Below, piece by piece: positions 53,997-62,636 of a DNA stretch of 64,000 nt. Numbering within the stretch: position 1 is the first letter of the stretch; the number at the start of each line of letters is the position of its first letter. Both the position numbers and the translations under genes were made by a program. The DNA comes from an uncultured Lachnospiraceae bacterium. GTDB lineage: Bacteria; Bacillota; Clostridia; Lachnospirales; Lachnospiraceae. The notes under the pieces are model-generated. The model was not told the origin of the DNA, made no database searches, and was given only the letters and a program-made list of their open reading frames with translations. Location of the stretch: assembly GCA_934899185.1 (NCBI GenBank), contig CAKXYI010000007.1, positions 1-64,000 on the forward strand, in the 5' to 3' direction.

Positions 53997-54041
53997 AGCC
54001 ACAGGGACGTTCCTTTTGCCACAAGGAACGTCCCTGTGGCT
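53997..54041. repeat. REP-like perfect palindrome, 19-bp arms
   Basis: AGCCACAGGGACGTTCCTT (53997-54015) and its exact complement (54023-54041) flank a 7-base loop TTGCCAC. It sits between two convergent genes but lacks a T run on either side, so it resembles the CAGGGACG...CGTCCCTG palindromes linked to RAYT/Y1 transposases more than a terminator. Confidence 0.65.
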
Positions 54042-54045
54042 ATAT

Positions 54046-55410
54046 CTAAATCGCTATGTGTGCCGCAAATTTCTTTTGCAGTTTTTTATGCACATGGAAG
54101 AATGCCGGGATGAGGAATACATCTGCCATGATCCAGGCAAAAGGGCTGGCAAAGCAGGCACCCAGAAAGCCAATCGCCGGTACCAGGGTAAAGGCAACAA
54201 TGCTTCGCGCCAGCATTTCCATAACGCCTGCAAGGATGGCGAAAATGGAAAATCCCATGCCCTGAATGAGGAAACGCACGATGTTGACCAGAGCCAGCGG
54301 GAAATAAAAGCAGGACTGGATCAGCAGGAAAGTCTGGGCATCTGCTATAATGGCTGTCTCGTTTGCGGACAGGAATAAGAGCAGGAGATACTTCCCGGCA
54401 AAGAGCAGGACGAAAAAGGCGATGATCGCATAGCAAAGCCCCAGAATGGTTGCTGCTTTTAAGCCTTCTTTGACACGCCCCAGTTCCATGGCACCGACAT
54501 TTTGTCCGCCGTAAGTTGCCATGGTAGAACCCAAAGCATCAAACGGACATACGATGAACATGGAGATGCGGTTGGCTGCGGTGATGGAGGCGACGGCATC
54601 GGATCCTAAGTTGTTGACGGCAGCCTGTAAGATGACTGAGCCGATCGCTGTGATGGAATACTGTAAGCCCATAGGCACACCCATATGACAGAGGGTGGCA
54701 ACACAGTGTCCGTTCCAAGCCCATTCGCCCGGCTGCATCTTTAAGATCGGAAACTTTGCTTTCATATAGAGGAGGCAGGAGATCCCGGAGATGAACTGGG
54801 AGATCACGGTTGCATAACCGGCGCCTTCGACACCCATGCCGATCTGTGTGATAAAGACCAGATCCAGTACGATGTTGATCCCGGATGCCAGCAAAAGGAA
54901 ATAGACCGGAGTCTTGGAGTCGCCGAGGGACCGCATGATGCCGGATGTGATATTATATAGGTAAGTAACCGGAATACCCACAAAAATGATAAAGATATAG
55001 GAGTATGCCTGATCTATGATATTGGAAGGTGTCTGCATGAGTTCTAGGATCTGCCGGCAAAAGACGGAGACGATCAAGGTCATGACAGCAGAAAAAATGA
55101 GACAGAGCCAGACACTGTTGGCAACGTATTTGCGCAGGCTTTCATAATCACCGGCACCAAAACGCTGGGCGACCGGGATGGCAAAACCACTGCATACGCC
55201 CATGCAGAAGCCGATAATGAGAAAATTGATGGCACCGGTGGAACCGACGGCGGCGAGGGCATCTACGCCCAGAAACTTTCCTACGATAATGGTATCGACC
55301 AGACTGTAGAACTGCTGAAAGAGCATACCTACCAAAAGGGGCAGGGAGAAACCAAGGATCAGTGACATAGGTTTTCCTGTCGTTAATTTTTTTGTTGTAT
55401 CTTTTGCCAT
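54046..55410 (-). CDS. MATE-family efflux transporter
   Basis: A 454-residue 12-helix MATE transporter (LILGFSLPLLVGMLFQQFYSLVDTIIVGKFLG and FALCMGVCSGFAIPVAQRFGA-like segments). It is the third MATE gene here; the first is deleted, the second is at 51870. Start at 55410 (MAKDTTKKLTTG) follows AAAGGATT. The longer frame adds a non-conserved leader. Confidence 0.9.
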   Translation of the reverse strand: MAKDTTKKLTTGKPMSLILGFSLPLLVGMLFQQFYSLVDTIIVGKFLGVDALAAVGSTGAINFLIIGFCMGVCSGFAIPVAQRFGAGDYESLRKYVANSVWLCLIFSAVMTLIVSVFCRQILELMQTPSNIIDQAYSYIFIIFVGIPVTYLYNITSGIMRSLGDSKTPVYFLLLASGINIVLDLVFITQIGMGVEGAGYATVISQFISGISCLLYMKAKFPILKMQPGEWAWNGHCVATLCHMGVPMGLQYSITAIGSVILQAAVNNLGSDAVASITAANRISMFIVCPFDALGSTMATYGGQNVGAMELGRVKEGLKAATILGLCYAIIAFFVLLFAGKYLLLLFLSANETAIIADAQTFLLIQSCFYFPLALVNIVRFLIQGMGFSIFAILAGVMEMLARSIVAFTLVPAIGFLGACFASPFAWIMADVFLIPAFFHVHKKLQKKFAAHIAI

Positions 55411-55584
55411 GATTGCAATCCTTTCCTTATATATCAAAATATGCTTTAGATATAATAGCATGAAAAAATTTTTTAACAACACTTTCCTAATAAATTTTCT
55501 TATTGTATAATGTATTTATCTTCATACATAGAGGCGGTTGAGGGGAATCTGCACATTTGTATAGTAAACGAGGGGGATAAGACG

Positions 55585-57117
55585 ATGGATTATAATGACG
55601 TCATTCGTAACAAAAACAGGATATTAGCGATCACACTCTTGATCTGTATTGTGCTTCGCTGTATCGTAAATACATTTTTTACCGGGATTGCCGATGTGCT
55701 TCCGATGGGGATCGGAGGATTGGTATTCACAGCAATCCTGCTATTCTTGACCAACAAGGTACATCCGGTGGTCATGATGTATGCCATGGTGGTACTTATG
55801 TCGGCCATCAGCATCATTCTGATGATCGCATTTCCGTGTACGACCAATTATCTGATGTTCTTCTTGGCAATCTTTTTTGTTGTGATCTATGAGGATATCC
55901 GGCCGATCATCATGCAGTCAGCCATCAGCGCAGTTGCCATGGTATATTTCTACTTCCGCTATACGCAGGAGTTGCGGGGTTCCTGGTCGACCGATGCCAT
56001 GGCAATGTGTGTTGTTTATATTGTCAGTGGTATGCTGGTATATATTTCACTTTGCCGTTTGACCAGGGAACAGTTCCACCAGTTGCGTAAGACTCACAAG
56101 GCAAGTGAAAAGGAGCGCAAAAAAGCAGAACAACTCTTAGCAGAGATTGGCAAGTCTGTCGGTGTTTTAGATACGACCAGCGGCAAGTTAAGTGACAATA
56201 TTACGATGACCGGTACCATTTCCGATCAGATCGCTGAGGCTACTGAGGACATCGCGCGCAGAACAGTGGCAGAGGTCGGAGATATCGAGCAGATCAAGGG
56301 CATGGTACAAAACGGAGTTTCCCAGATCAAGGATATCGCGGACAGCAGTACCCGCATGGCGGGGGCTTCCAATGAGACCAACTCTCAGGTGCAGACAGGC
56401 GGTCAGTTGGTAGGAGACCTGTCTTCCCAGATGCAGGATCTCAACAAGCGCATGGAAACGGTTGCTTCCTCCATCCAGTCCTTATCCGAGGAAAATGCCA
56501 AGATTATTGAGATCTTAGCGACACTGGACCAGATCACATCCCAGACCAACCTCTTGTCTTTGAATGCTTCCATTGAAGCTGCCAGAGCCGGAGAGCATGG
56601 CAAGGGCTTCGCCGTTGTAGCAACGGAGATTCGTCAGTTATCTGATGACTCCGCCAAGTTCACAGAGCAGATCCACGGCATCTTAAATGGTGTAGAGGAG
56701 CAGACCGCACAGGTACAAAAGGAAATCTTAGCAGGACAGAAGTCTGTAGAAACCTGTACGCAGAATGCCAATGATGTCAACTACTCCTTCCAGGAGATCG
56801 CTGAGAATACTTCTCAGGTATTGCATCGTGCCAATGTGATCGAGCAGCAGGCACAGGAACTGGAAAGCCTGATGAACACGACTTTGGAGAATGTCAACAA
56901 TATCAACGATAACATCGAATCAACATCTGCAGCCATGGAGGAGATTTCCGCAAGTATCAACAATCTCCATAGCAACATCGGCAATGTGGCAGACGGTTAT
57001 CACGATATCAATGAGATCACCGAGGCTTTGGTACAGGCATCTGAGCCGGAAGCCGAGGAGGAAGACGAAGATTTGCCAAAGAAGAAATTGAAAAAAGTCA
57101 AGATCGATTTATCTTAA
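55585..57117 (+). CDS. methyl-accepting chemotaxis-type receptor
   Basis: A 510-residue receptor: six hydrophobic N-terminal segments (~18-180) with no extracytoplasmic sensor domain, then a long cytoplasmic coiled coil with the signalling hairpin ATLDQITSQTNLLSLNASIEAARAGEHGKGFAVVATEIRQL and an acidic C-terminus. It may sense the membrane or cytoplasm. No che or flagellar genes are near. GAGGGGGA is upstream of ATG 55585. Confidence 0.88.
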   Translation: MDYNDVIRNKNRILAITLLICIVLRCIVNTFFTGIADVLPMGIGGLVFTAILLFLTNKVHPVVMMYAMVVLMSAISIILMIAFPCTTNYLMFFLAIFFVVIYEDIRPIIMQSAISAVAMVYFYFRYTQELRGSWSTDAMAMCVVYIVSGMLVYISLCRLTREQFHQLRKTHKASEKERKKAEQLLAEIGKSVGVLDTTSGKLSDNITMTGTISDQIAEATEDIARRTVAEVGDIEQIKGMVQNGVSQIKDIADSSTRMAGASNETNSQVQTGGQLVGDLSSQMQDLNKRMETVASSIQSLSEENAKIIEILATLDQITSQTNLLSLNASIEAARAGEHGKGFAVVATEIRQLSDDSAKFTEQIHGILNGVEEQTAQVQKEILAGQKSVETCTQNANDVNYSFQEIAENTSQVLHRANVIEQQAQELESLMNTTLENVNNINDNIESTSAAMEEISASINNLHSNIGNVADGYHDINEITEALVQASEPEAEEEDEDLPKKKLKKVKIDLS

Positions 57118-57186
57118 AATCGTATAGACAGGATAGAAAAAGATACATACTAAGAGGTAGAAAGGAAATAGGAGATACCACTTAGT

Positions 57187-58077
57187 ATGTATTTTTTATT
57201 GGAAAAAAAGGATGGCTGCGGTTATATCCATCCTTATACATGGGAGGAGGAAAAAGAGGATCTGATTGATCCTGAGGCTATTCACTCCTGTCTGGTAGAA
57301 AAGCAAGATCATGCACTCTTGGTACAGATGCAGGTACCCTTGCAGGAGGAGAAAAAAGTAAAGGGGAAAAAGCAGACTGTGCCGCTTTTGGGACAGGGAC
57401 ATGCTTTTTCCAAGTTTGCCTTTGTTGTATGGGAGGATGGGATCTGTTTTGCAGATTTTGACGGCTATCTACAGGGGATCATGGACCGCTTGCGCAAGGA
57501 AAACGGGAAAAAGACACCGGAAGTCATGCTCTACCGGCTTTTTCAGATCCTTGTTGAAAATGATATTCATGTTTTGGATGTCATATACAAACAATTGGCG
57601 GCTTTGGAAGAAGAGATTCCCAAGGATAATGCCCGCTTTTTCCTTCAGAAAATGTATACCATGAAACACAGCATTTATCAGTTGTTTCGTTATTATCAGC
57701 AACTGACGGAATTGGTGGATGATCTGATGGAGTGGGAGGGAGGCTTTTTGGATCCGAAAGAAATGGAATGTTTTTCGCATTTTATCACAAGGACAAAGCG
57801 TCTGGCAGATGATATGGAGATTATGCGCGAGTACGCCATGGAGATCTGGGAAATCTACCAGTCGCAGATTTCTATCCGTCAGAATGATATTATGAAGATC
57901 CTGACCATTGTAACGACAATCTTTTTGCCCCTCAGTCTTTTGGCAGGCTGGTATGGCATGAATTTTGAATATATGCCGGAATTACATTGGCGTTATGGCT
58001 ATGTGGGGGTTCTGGTGGCGGCGATCCTAATTGTGATCTTTTCCATGATCCTCTTTCGCAGGAAACGCTATTGGTAG
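57187..58077 (+). CDS. CorA-family divalent cation transporter
   Basis: A 296-residue CorA-like protein: cytoplasmic N-terminal funnel domain (~1-225, many helices) and two C-terminal membrane helices with the selectivity motif GMN (WYGMNFEYMPEL) between them. It exports or imports Mg or other divalent ions. Slightly shorter than typical CorA. Its stop overlaps the promoter of the next operon. Confidence 0.88.
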   Translation: MYFLLEKKDGCGYIHPYTWEEEKEDLIDPEAIHSCLVEKQDHALLVQMQVPLQEEKKVKGKKQTVPLLGQGHAFSKFAFVVWEDGICFADFDGYLQGIMDRLRKENGKKTPEVMLYRLFQILVENDIHVLDVIYKQLAALEEEIPKDNARFFLQKMYTMKHSIYQLFRYYQQLTELVDDLMEWEGGFLDPKEMECFSHFITRTKRLADDMEIMREYAMEIWEIYQSQISIRQNDIMKILTIVTTIFLPLSLLAGWYGMNFEYMPELHWRYGYVGVLVAAILIVIFSMILFRRKRYW

Positions 58078-58078
58078 A

Positions 58079-58108
58079 TTGACTTTGCGCCCTGAGCAGT
58101 GTTATATT
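58079..58108 (+). promoter_or_regulatory. promoter of the amino-acid importer
   Basis: TTGACT (58079-58084), 18 bases, TATATT (58103-58108), followed by a very AT-rich leader of ~60 bases. No other sigma-A promoter is better. Confidence 0.55.
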
Positions 58109-58173
58109 ATACAATATATATGTATATTTATAAATTATAGGCGAAAGCGGAGATGGAAGAAAGGAAGAGGACT

Positions 58174-58947
58174 ATGAAGTTAAAAAGAGGTTTAGCAGTC
58201 GTTCTGGTGGCTGTCCTTGCGGTGGGCATGATGACAGGTTGTGGAAGTAAGAGCAGTGACAAGCAGGCTACAAGTGATAAAAAGGAAACGCTGGTCATGG
58301 CGACCAATGCGACTTTTCCACCATATGAATATGTGGATGGACAGGATTATGCAGGAATCGACGTGGAAGTGGCACAGGCGATTGCAAAAGAACTTGGTAT
58401 GGAACTGAAGATAGAAGACGTAGAGTTTGGTTCGATTGTCAGCGGTGTGCAGAGTGGAAAGTTTGACATTGGTATGGCAGGTATTACCGTGACGGAAGAC
58501 AGAAAGAAGAGTGTTAACTTTAGCGATCCATATGCAAAAGCAAAGCAGGTGGTTATTGTAAAAGAAGGAAGCGACATTAAGACAGTGGATGATTTGAGTT
58601 CTGATACAAAGATCGGTGTGCAGCAGGATACCACAGGTGATATCTATACCACAGAAGATTATGGCGATAGTGCTGTTACCCGTTACAACAAGGGTGCAGA
58701 TGCTGTGCAGGCACTTATGTCTGGCAAGGTAGATTGTGTTGTTATTGACAGTGAGCCGGCAAAGGAATTCGTAGAAGCCAACGACGGATTGAAAATCTTA
58801 GATACCGAATATGTAGAGGAAGAATATGCAATCTGTGTGGCAAAAGATAATGATGAACTGTTGAACCAGATCAACGAGGCACTTGACAAGTTGAAGAGCA
58901 ATGGTACAATTGATGAGATCGTAAATAAATATATTTCGGCAAAATAA
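58174..58947 (+). CDS. polar amino-acid ABC transporter substrate-binding lipoprotein
   Basis: A 257-residue lipoprotein: signal peptide with Cys23 (MMTGCGSKS), then a type-II solute-binding domain of the bacterial extracellular family 3 (LVMATNATFPPYEY, GIDVEVAQAIAKELG, FDIGMAGITVTEDRKKSV, VGVQQDTTGD-like, YAICVAKDNDELL). Such proteins bind glutamine, arginine or cystine. An ATG at 58153 lies on the ribosome site; 58174 gives a proper signal peptide. First gene of a three-gene importer. Confidence 0.92.
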   Translation: MKLKRGLAVVLVAVLAVGMMTGCGSKSSDKQATSDKKETLVMATNATFPPYEYVDGQDYAGIDVEVAQAIAKELGMELKIEDVEFGSIVSGVQSGKFDIGMAGITVTEDRKKSVNFSDPYAKAKQVVIVKEGSDIKTVDDLSSDTKIGVQQDTTGDIYTTEDYGDSAVTRYNKGADAVQALMSGKVDCVVIDSEPAKEFVEANDGLKILDTEYVEEEYAICVAKDNDELLNQINEALDKLKSNGTIDEIVNKYISAK

Positions 58948-58961
58948 AAGCCAGATGGAGG

Positions 58962-58996
58962 AAGGGTCAGACCTCAGCGTTTGACCCTTTTTTTTC
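58962..58996 (+). terminator. attenuating terminator between binding protein and permease
   Basis: AAGGGTCA (58962-58969) pairs with TGACCCTT (58982-58989), then a T run. It lies inside the operon and would allow more binding protein than permease. Confidence 0.75.
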
Positions 58997-59028
58997 AGTG
59001 TTATGGTAAATAAGAAAGGAACATACAA

Positions 59029-59763
59029 ATGAGTGATGGATGGAATAATTTTGTAACGGATTTCCAATTTGTTTTTATGGAAGATGATCGTTGGAAATCA
59101 TTGTTTCAGGGACTGGGAAACACGCTGATCATTACGTTCTTTGCAGTTATGATTGGTATTGTATTAGGATCTGTTGTAGCAACGGTTCGTACAACATATG
59201 ATAAGAACCATAGTGATATGAAAAAGAGAAATCCGGCAGGGTTTTATGTGCTTGGCATTGCCAATGTGATCTGTAAAATATATTTGACGGTAATCCGTGG
59301 AACACCGGTTGTTGTACAGCTGATGATAGCGTATTTTATTATTTTCGCAACATCCAACAATTCAACGGCAGTAGCCATTTTTGCTTTTGGTATCAATTCA
59401 GGGGCGTATGTGGCAGAAATCGTACGTGGTGGTATTATGTCGATTGATGAAGGCCAGTTTGAAGCAGGCCGTTCTTTGGGCTTTAATTATGCGCAGACGA
59501 TGATTTATATCATTATCCCACAGGTATTTAAGGTTGTGCTTCCTACATTATGCAATGAGTTTATTGTGTTATTAAAGGAAACATCTGTTGCCGGCTATGT
59601 CGGTATCATGGATTTGACAAAGGCAGGCGATATCATTCGCGGAAGAACATACTCTGCATTTTTACCACTGCTTGGTGTGGCAGTGATTTATCTTGCAATG
59701 GTTGTCATTCTGACAACACTGGTAGGATGTCTGGAAAGGAGTTTGCGTAAGAATGAGCGATAA
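59029..59763 (+). CDS. amino-acid ABC transporter permease
   Basis: A 244-residue permease with about five membrane helices and the EAA-like motif [30 protein letters not shown]. It belongs to the HisMQ/GlnP group. It follows the binding-protein gene after a partial terminator and overlaps the ATPase gene by 11 bases. AAAGGAA site. Confidence 0.92.
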   Translation: MSDGWNNFVTDFQFVFMEDDRWKSLFQGLGNTLIITFFAVMIGIVLGSVVATVRTTYDKNHSDMKKRNPAGFYVLGIANVICKIYLTVIRGTPVVVQLMIAYFIIFATSNNSTAVAIFAFGINSGAYVAEIVRGGIMSIDEGQFEAGRSLGFNYAQTMIYIIIPQVFKVVLPTLCNEFIVLLKETSVAGYVGIMDLTKAGDIIRGRTYSAFLPLLGVAVIYLAMVVILTTLVGCLERSLRKNER

Positions 59764-60502
59764 AAAAGAAGTATTAATTCAGGTAACAGATTTAAAGAGA
59801 CATTTCGATAAAGGAAAAATCAAGGCACTCGATGGTGTGTCATTGGAGATTGACCAGGGGGAAGTGGTTGTTATCATCGGCCCGAGTGGAAGCGGAAAAT
59901 CTACATTGCTTCGTTCCCTGAATCTTTTGGAAGAACCGACAAGCGGACAGATTTTAGTGGATGGTGTGGATATCACAGATCCAAAGGTTGATATCAATGT
60001 ACATAGACAAAAAATGGGAATGGTATTTCAGCACTTTAATCTGTTTCCAAATATGACAGTTCTTCGCAACATGACGATAGCACCAATGAAACTGCTTCAT
60101 AAGCCAAAGGAAGAAGTGGAAAAAAAGGCAATGGAACTGCTTCGCATGGTAGGTCTTGAAGATCGTGCCAATGCGTATCCAAGTCAGCTGTCCGGTGGTC
60201 AGAAACAGCGTATTGCCATTGTGCGTGCGCTTTGTATGGAACCGGAGATTTTGCTTTTTGATGAGCCAACATCGGCGCTTGATCCAGAGATGGTAGGGGA
60301 AGTGTTGGATGTTATGAAGAATCTGGCAAAAGAAGGTATGACGATGGCAGTTGTTACACATGAGATGGGATTTGCCAGAGAAGTGGCAAGCCGTGTAGTC
60401 TTTATGGATGCGGGGACTATTGTGGAAGAAAACACGCCGGATCAGATTTTTGAACATCCACAGAGCGAACGTCTGCAGAACTTTTTGGCAAAGGTTTTGT
60501 AG
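59753..60502 (+). CDS. amino-acid ABC transporter ATP-binding protein
   Basis: A 249-residue ATPase of the GlnQ type: Walker [25 protein letters not shown], signature [15 protein letters not shown], Walker [16 protein letters not shown] and H-loop [12 protein letters not shown]. Completes the importer. Starts inside the permease gene with AAGGAG 11 bases ahead. Confidence 0.95.
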   Translation: MSDKKEVLIQVTDLKRHFDKGKIKALDGVSLEIDQGEVVVIIGPSGSGKSTLLRSLNLLEEPTSGQILVDGVDITDPKVDINVHRQKMGMVFQHFNLFPNMTVLRNMTIAPMKLLHKPKEEVEKKAMELLRMVGLEDRANAYPSQLSGGQKQRIAIVRALCMEPEILLFDEPTSALDPEMVGEVLDVMKNLAKEGMTMAVVTHEMGFAREVASRVVFMDAGTIVEENTPDQIFEHPQSERLQNFLAKVL

Positions 60503-60561
60503 AAAAAGTTAAAAAAGTATAAACCAATTCGAAAATTACCATAAAACACACCTGGGTAGTA

Positions 60562-60590
60562 TTGCTTTTGCCATTTAGGTAAAATATAAT
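60562..60590 (+). promoter_or_regulatory. ftsH promoter
   Basis: TTGCTT (60562-60567), 17 bases, TATAAT (60585-60590). The transcript leader is about 30 bases to the ATG at 60625. Confidence 0.7.
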
Positions 60591-60624
60591 ATATGAGGTA
60601 ATACCTACGCGAGTGGAGGATAAA

Positions 60625-62631
60625 ATGAACGAAAACAACAATGGTTCACAACAGGGTGGATCGAATAATAATGACAATAATAAGAAGCCAAGACAGCCGA
60701 TTATGCTTTTTGTACTGTTTGCATTGATCGCGATGTTTATCACCAGCCTTTTATATAGCAGTGCAGGATCCAGTACGACAGAGGCAATCACTTATTCCAA
60801 GTTTTTGGATCTGGTAGAGAAGGATCAGGTCAAGTCGGTTGTCTTTGACGGCGACCAGATCAATATCACACTTGTGAAAGGCGCTAAAGTTAAATCAGAT
60901 GATCAGACCGCCTCTATTCAGGCCCAGTTATATAAGGAGAGCACAGGACAGGATCTGACGATCACCTATTACACCGCTTATATCTCTGATGAGGACCTCC
61001 TTCCTTTATTAAAGGAACATGATGTGGAGATCGACGGAGAAATCTCAGACTCTACAGCAGTAATCATTTACAATGTCCTGAGTTTTGTCATTCCGATCGT
61101 ACTCTTATGGATACTCATGTCCTTCCTTATGAAGCGCATGGGTGGCGGAGCCATGGGTGTTGGCAAGTCCAATGCCAAGGTCTATGTGGAGAAGTCTACC
61201 GGTGTGACCTTCAAGGATGTTGCCGGACAGGATGAGGCAAAGGAATCCTTGCAGGAAGTGGTAGATTTCTTGCACAATCCCCAGAAATATACCTCGATTG
61301 GTGCCAAATTGCCAAAGGGTGCACTTTTGGTCGGACCTCCCGGAACCGGTAAGACTTTGCTCGCCAAGGCAGTAGCCGGAGAAGCCGGTGTACCGTTCTT
61401 CTCATTGGCAGGATCTGATTTCGTGGAAATGTTCGTCGGTGTCGGTGCTTCCCGTGTCCGTGACCTTTTTAAAGAGGCGCAGAAGGCTGCACCGTGTATC
61501 ATCTTTATTGATGAGATTGATGCCATCGGTAAGAGCCGTGATTCCCGTTATGGCGGTGGCAATGACGAGCGTGAGCAGACTTTGAACCAGTTATTAGCAG
61601 AAATGGATGGATTTGATACGTCTAAGGGTCTTTTGATCTTAGCGGCTACCAACCGTCCGGAAGTTTTGGATAAGGCATTGCTTCGTCCGGGACGTTTTGA
61701 CCGACGCATCATTGTAGACCGCCCGGATCAAAAAGGACGTTTGGAGACCTTAAAGGTACATGCCAAGGATGTGGCTATGGATGAGACGGTAGATCTGGAT
61801 GCATTGGCACTGGCTTCTGCCGGATTGGTAGGATCCGATCTTGCCAATATCATAAATGAGGCAGCCATCATTGCCGTAAAGCATGACCGTAAGTTTGTCA
61901 ATCAGAGCGACCTGTTTGAGGCATTTGAATTAGTTGCTGTCGGCGGTAAAGAGAAAAAAGACCGCGTCATGAGTGATAAGGAGCGAAATATCGTTTCTTA
62001 TCATGAGGTAGGGCATGCGCTTGTTTCCGCTTTACAGAAGAACACCGAGCCGGTACAAAAGATCACGATCGTACCGCGTACCATGGGCGCTTTGGGCTAT
62101 ACCCTACAGACACCGGAGGAGGAGAAGTTCCTGGAGACGAAGGATGAACTGCTTGCCAAAATCACGACCTTTATGGGCGGACGTGCAGCAGAACAACTCG
62201 TATTTGATTCTCCAACCAGTGGTGCTTCCAATGATATTGAGAATGCGACCAGTATTGCCAGAAATATGGTGACACGTTTTGGTATGTCTGACAAGTTTGG
62301 CATGATGGGACTGGCAACGGTTGAGAGCCAGTATCTTGAAGGCAGAGCCTCCATGACTTGTGGCGAGCGCACCGCGGCAGAGGTAGATCAGGAAGTCCTT
62401 CGTATTGTGACCGAATGTTACGACAAGGCGGCCGGTCTTTTGGAAGAAAACCGCGAGATCTTAGATAAGATCTCGGATTATCTCTACGAACATGAGACCA
62501 TCACCGGTAAGGAATTTATGAAGATCTTCCGTGACTTGAAGGGACTGGATGACCCGGAGGAAAAGAAAGAGGATAACTCGGCTGAGTCATCAGAAGTGAT
62601 TGACGACAAAGATTTATTTGTGGAAGAGTAA
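60625..62631 (+). CDS. ftsH: ATP-dependent zinc metalloprotease FtsH
   Basis: A 668-residue membrane AAA+ protease that degrades misfolded membrane and regulatory proteins. N-terminal helices at ~30-50 and ~150-170 bracket an extracytoplasmic domain. AAA core: Walker [41 protein letters not shown]. Zinc site HEVGH at 460-464 (Val in place of the common Ala). C-terminal acidic tail. The start at 60625 follows TGGAGGA; the GTG at 60613 is the ribosome site itself. Confidence 0.95.
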   Translation: MNENNNGSQQGGSNNNDNNKKPRQPIMLFVLFALIAMFITSLLYSSAGSSTTEAITYSKFLDLVEKDQVKSVVFDGDQINITLVKGAKVKSDDQTASIQAQLYKESTGQDLTITYYTAYISDEDLLPLLKEHDVEIDGEISDSTAVIIYNVLSFVIPIVLLWILMSFLMKRMGGGAMGVGKSNAKVYVEKSTGVTFKDVAGQDEAKESLQEVVDFLHNPQKYTSIGAKLPKGALLVGPPGTGKTLLAKAVAGEAGVPFFSLAGSDFVEMFVGVGASRVRDLFKEAQKAAPCIIFIDEIDAIGKSRDSRYGGGNDEREQTLNQLLAEMDGFDTSKGLLILAATNRPEVLDKALLRPGRFDRRIIVDRPDQKGRLETLKVHAKDVAMDETVDLDALALASAGLVGSDLANIINEAAIIAVKHDRKFVNQSDLFEAFELVAVGGKEKKDRVMSDKERNIVSYHEVGHALVSALQKNTEPVQKITIVPRTMGALGYTLQTPEEEKFLETKDELLAKITTFMGGRAAEQLVFDSPTSGASNDIENATSIARNMVTRFGMSDKFGMMGLATVESQYLEGRASMTCGERTAAEVDQEVLRIVTECYDKAAGLLEENREILDKISDYLYEHETITGKEFMKIFRDLKGLDDPEEKKEDNSAESSEVIDDKDLFVEE

Positions 62632-62636
62632 AGAAT

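Noticed and set aside
53997..54041. Bidirectional Rho-independent terminator
   Set aside because: The stem is perfect, but no T tract follows on either strand.
55483..55511. Sigma-28 type flagellar promoter for the chemotaxis receptor
   Set aside because: The sequence fits a weak sigma-A promoter (TATAAT at 55506-55511) and not TAAA-N15-GCCGATAA.
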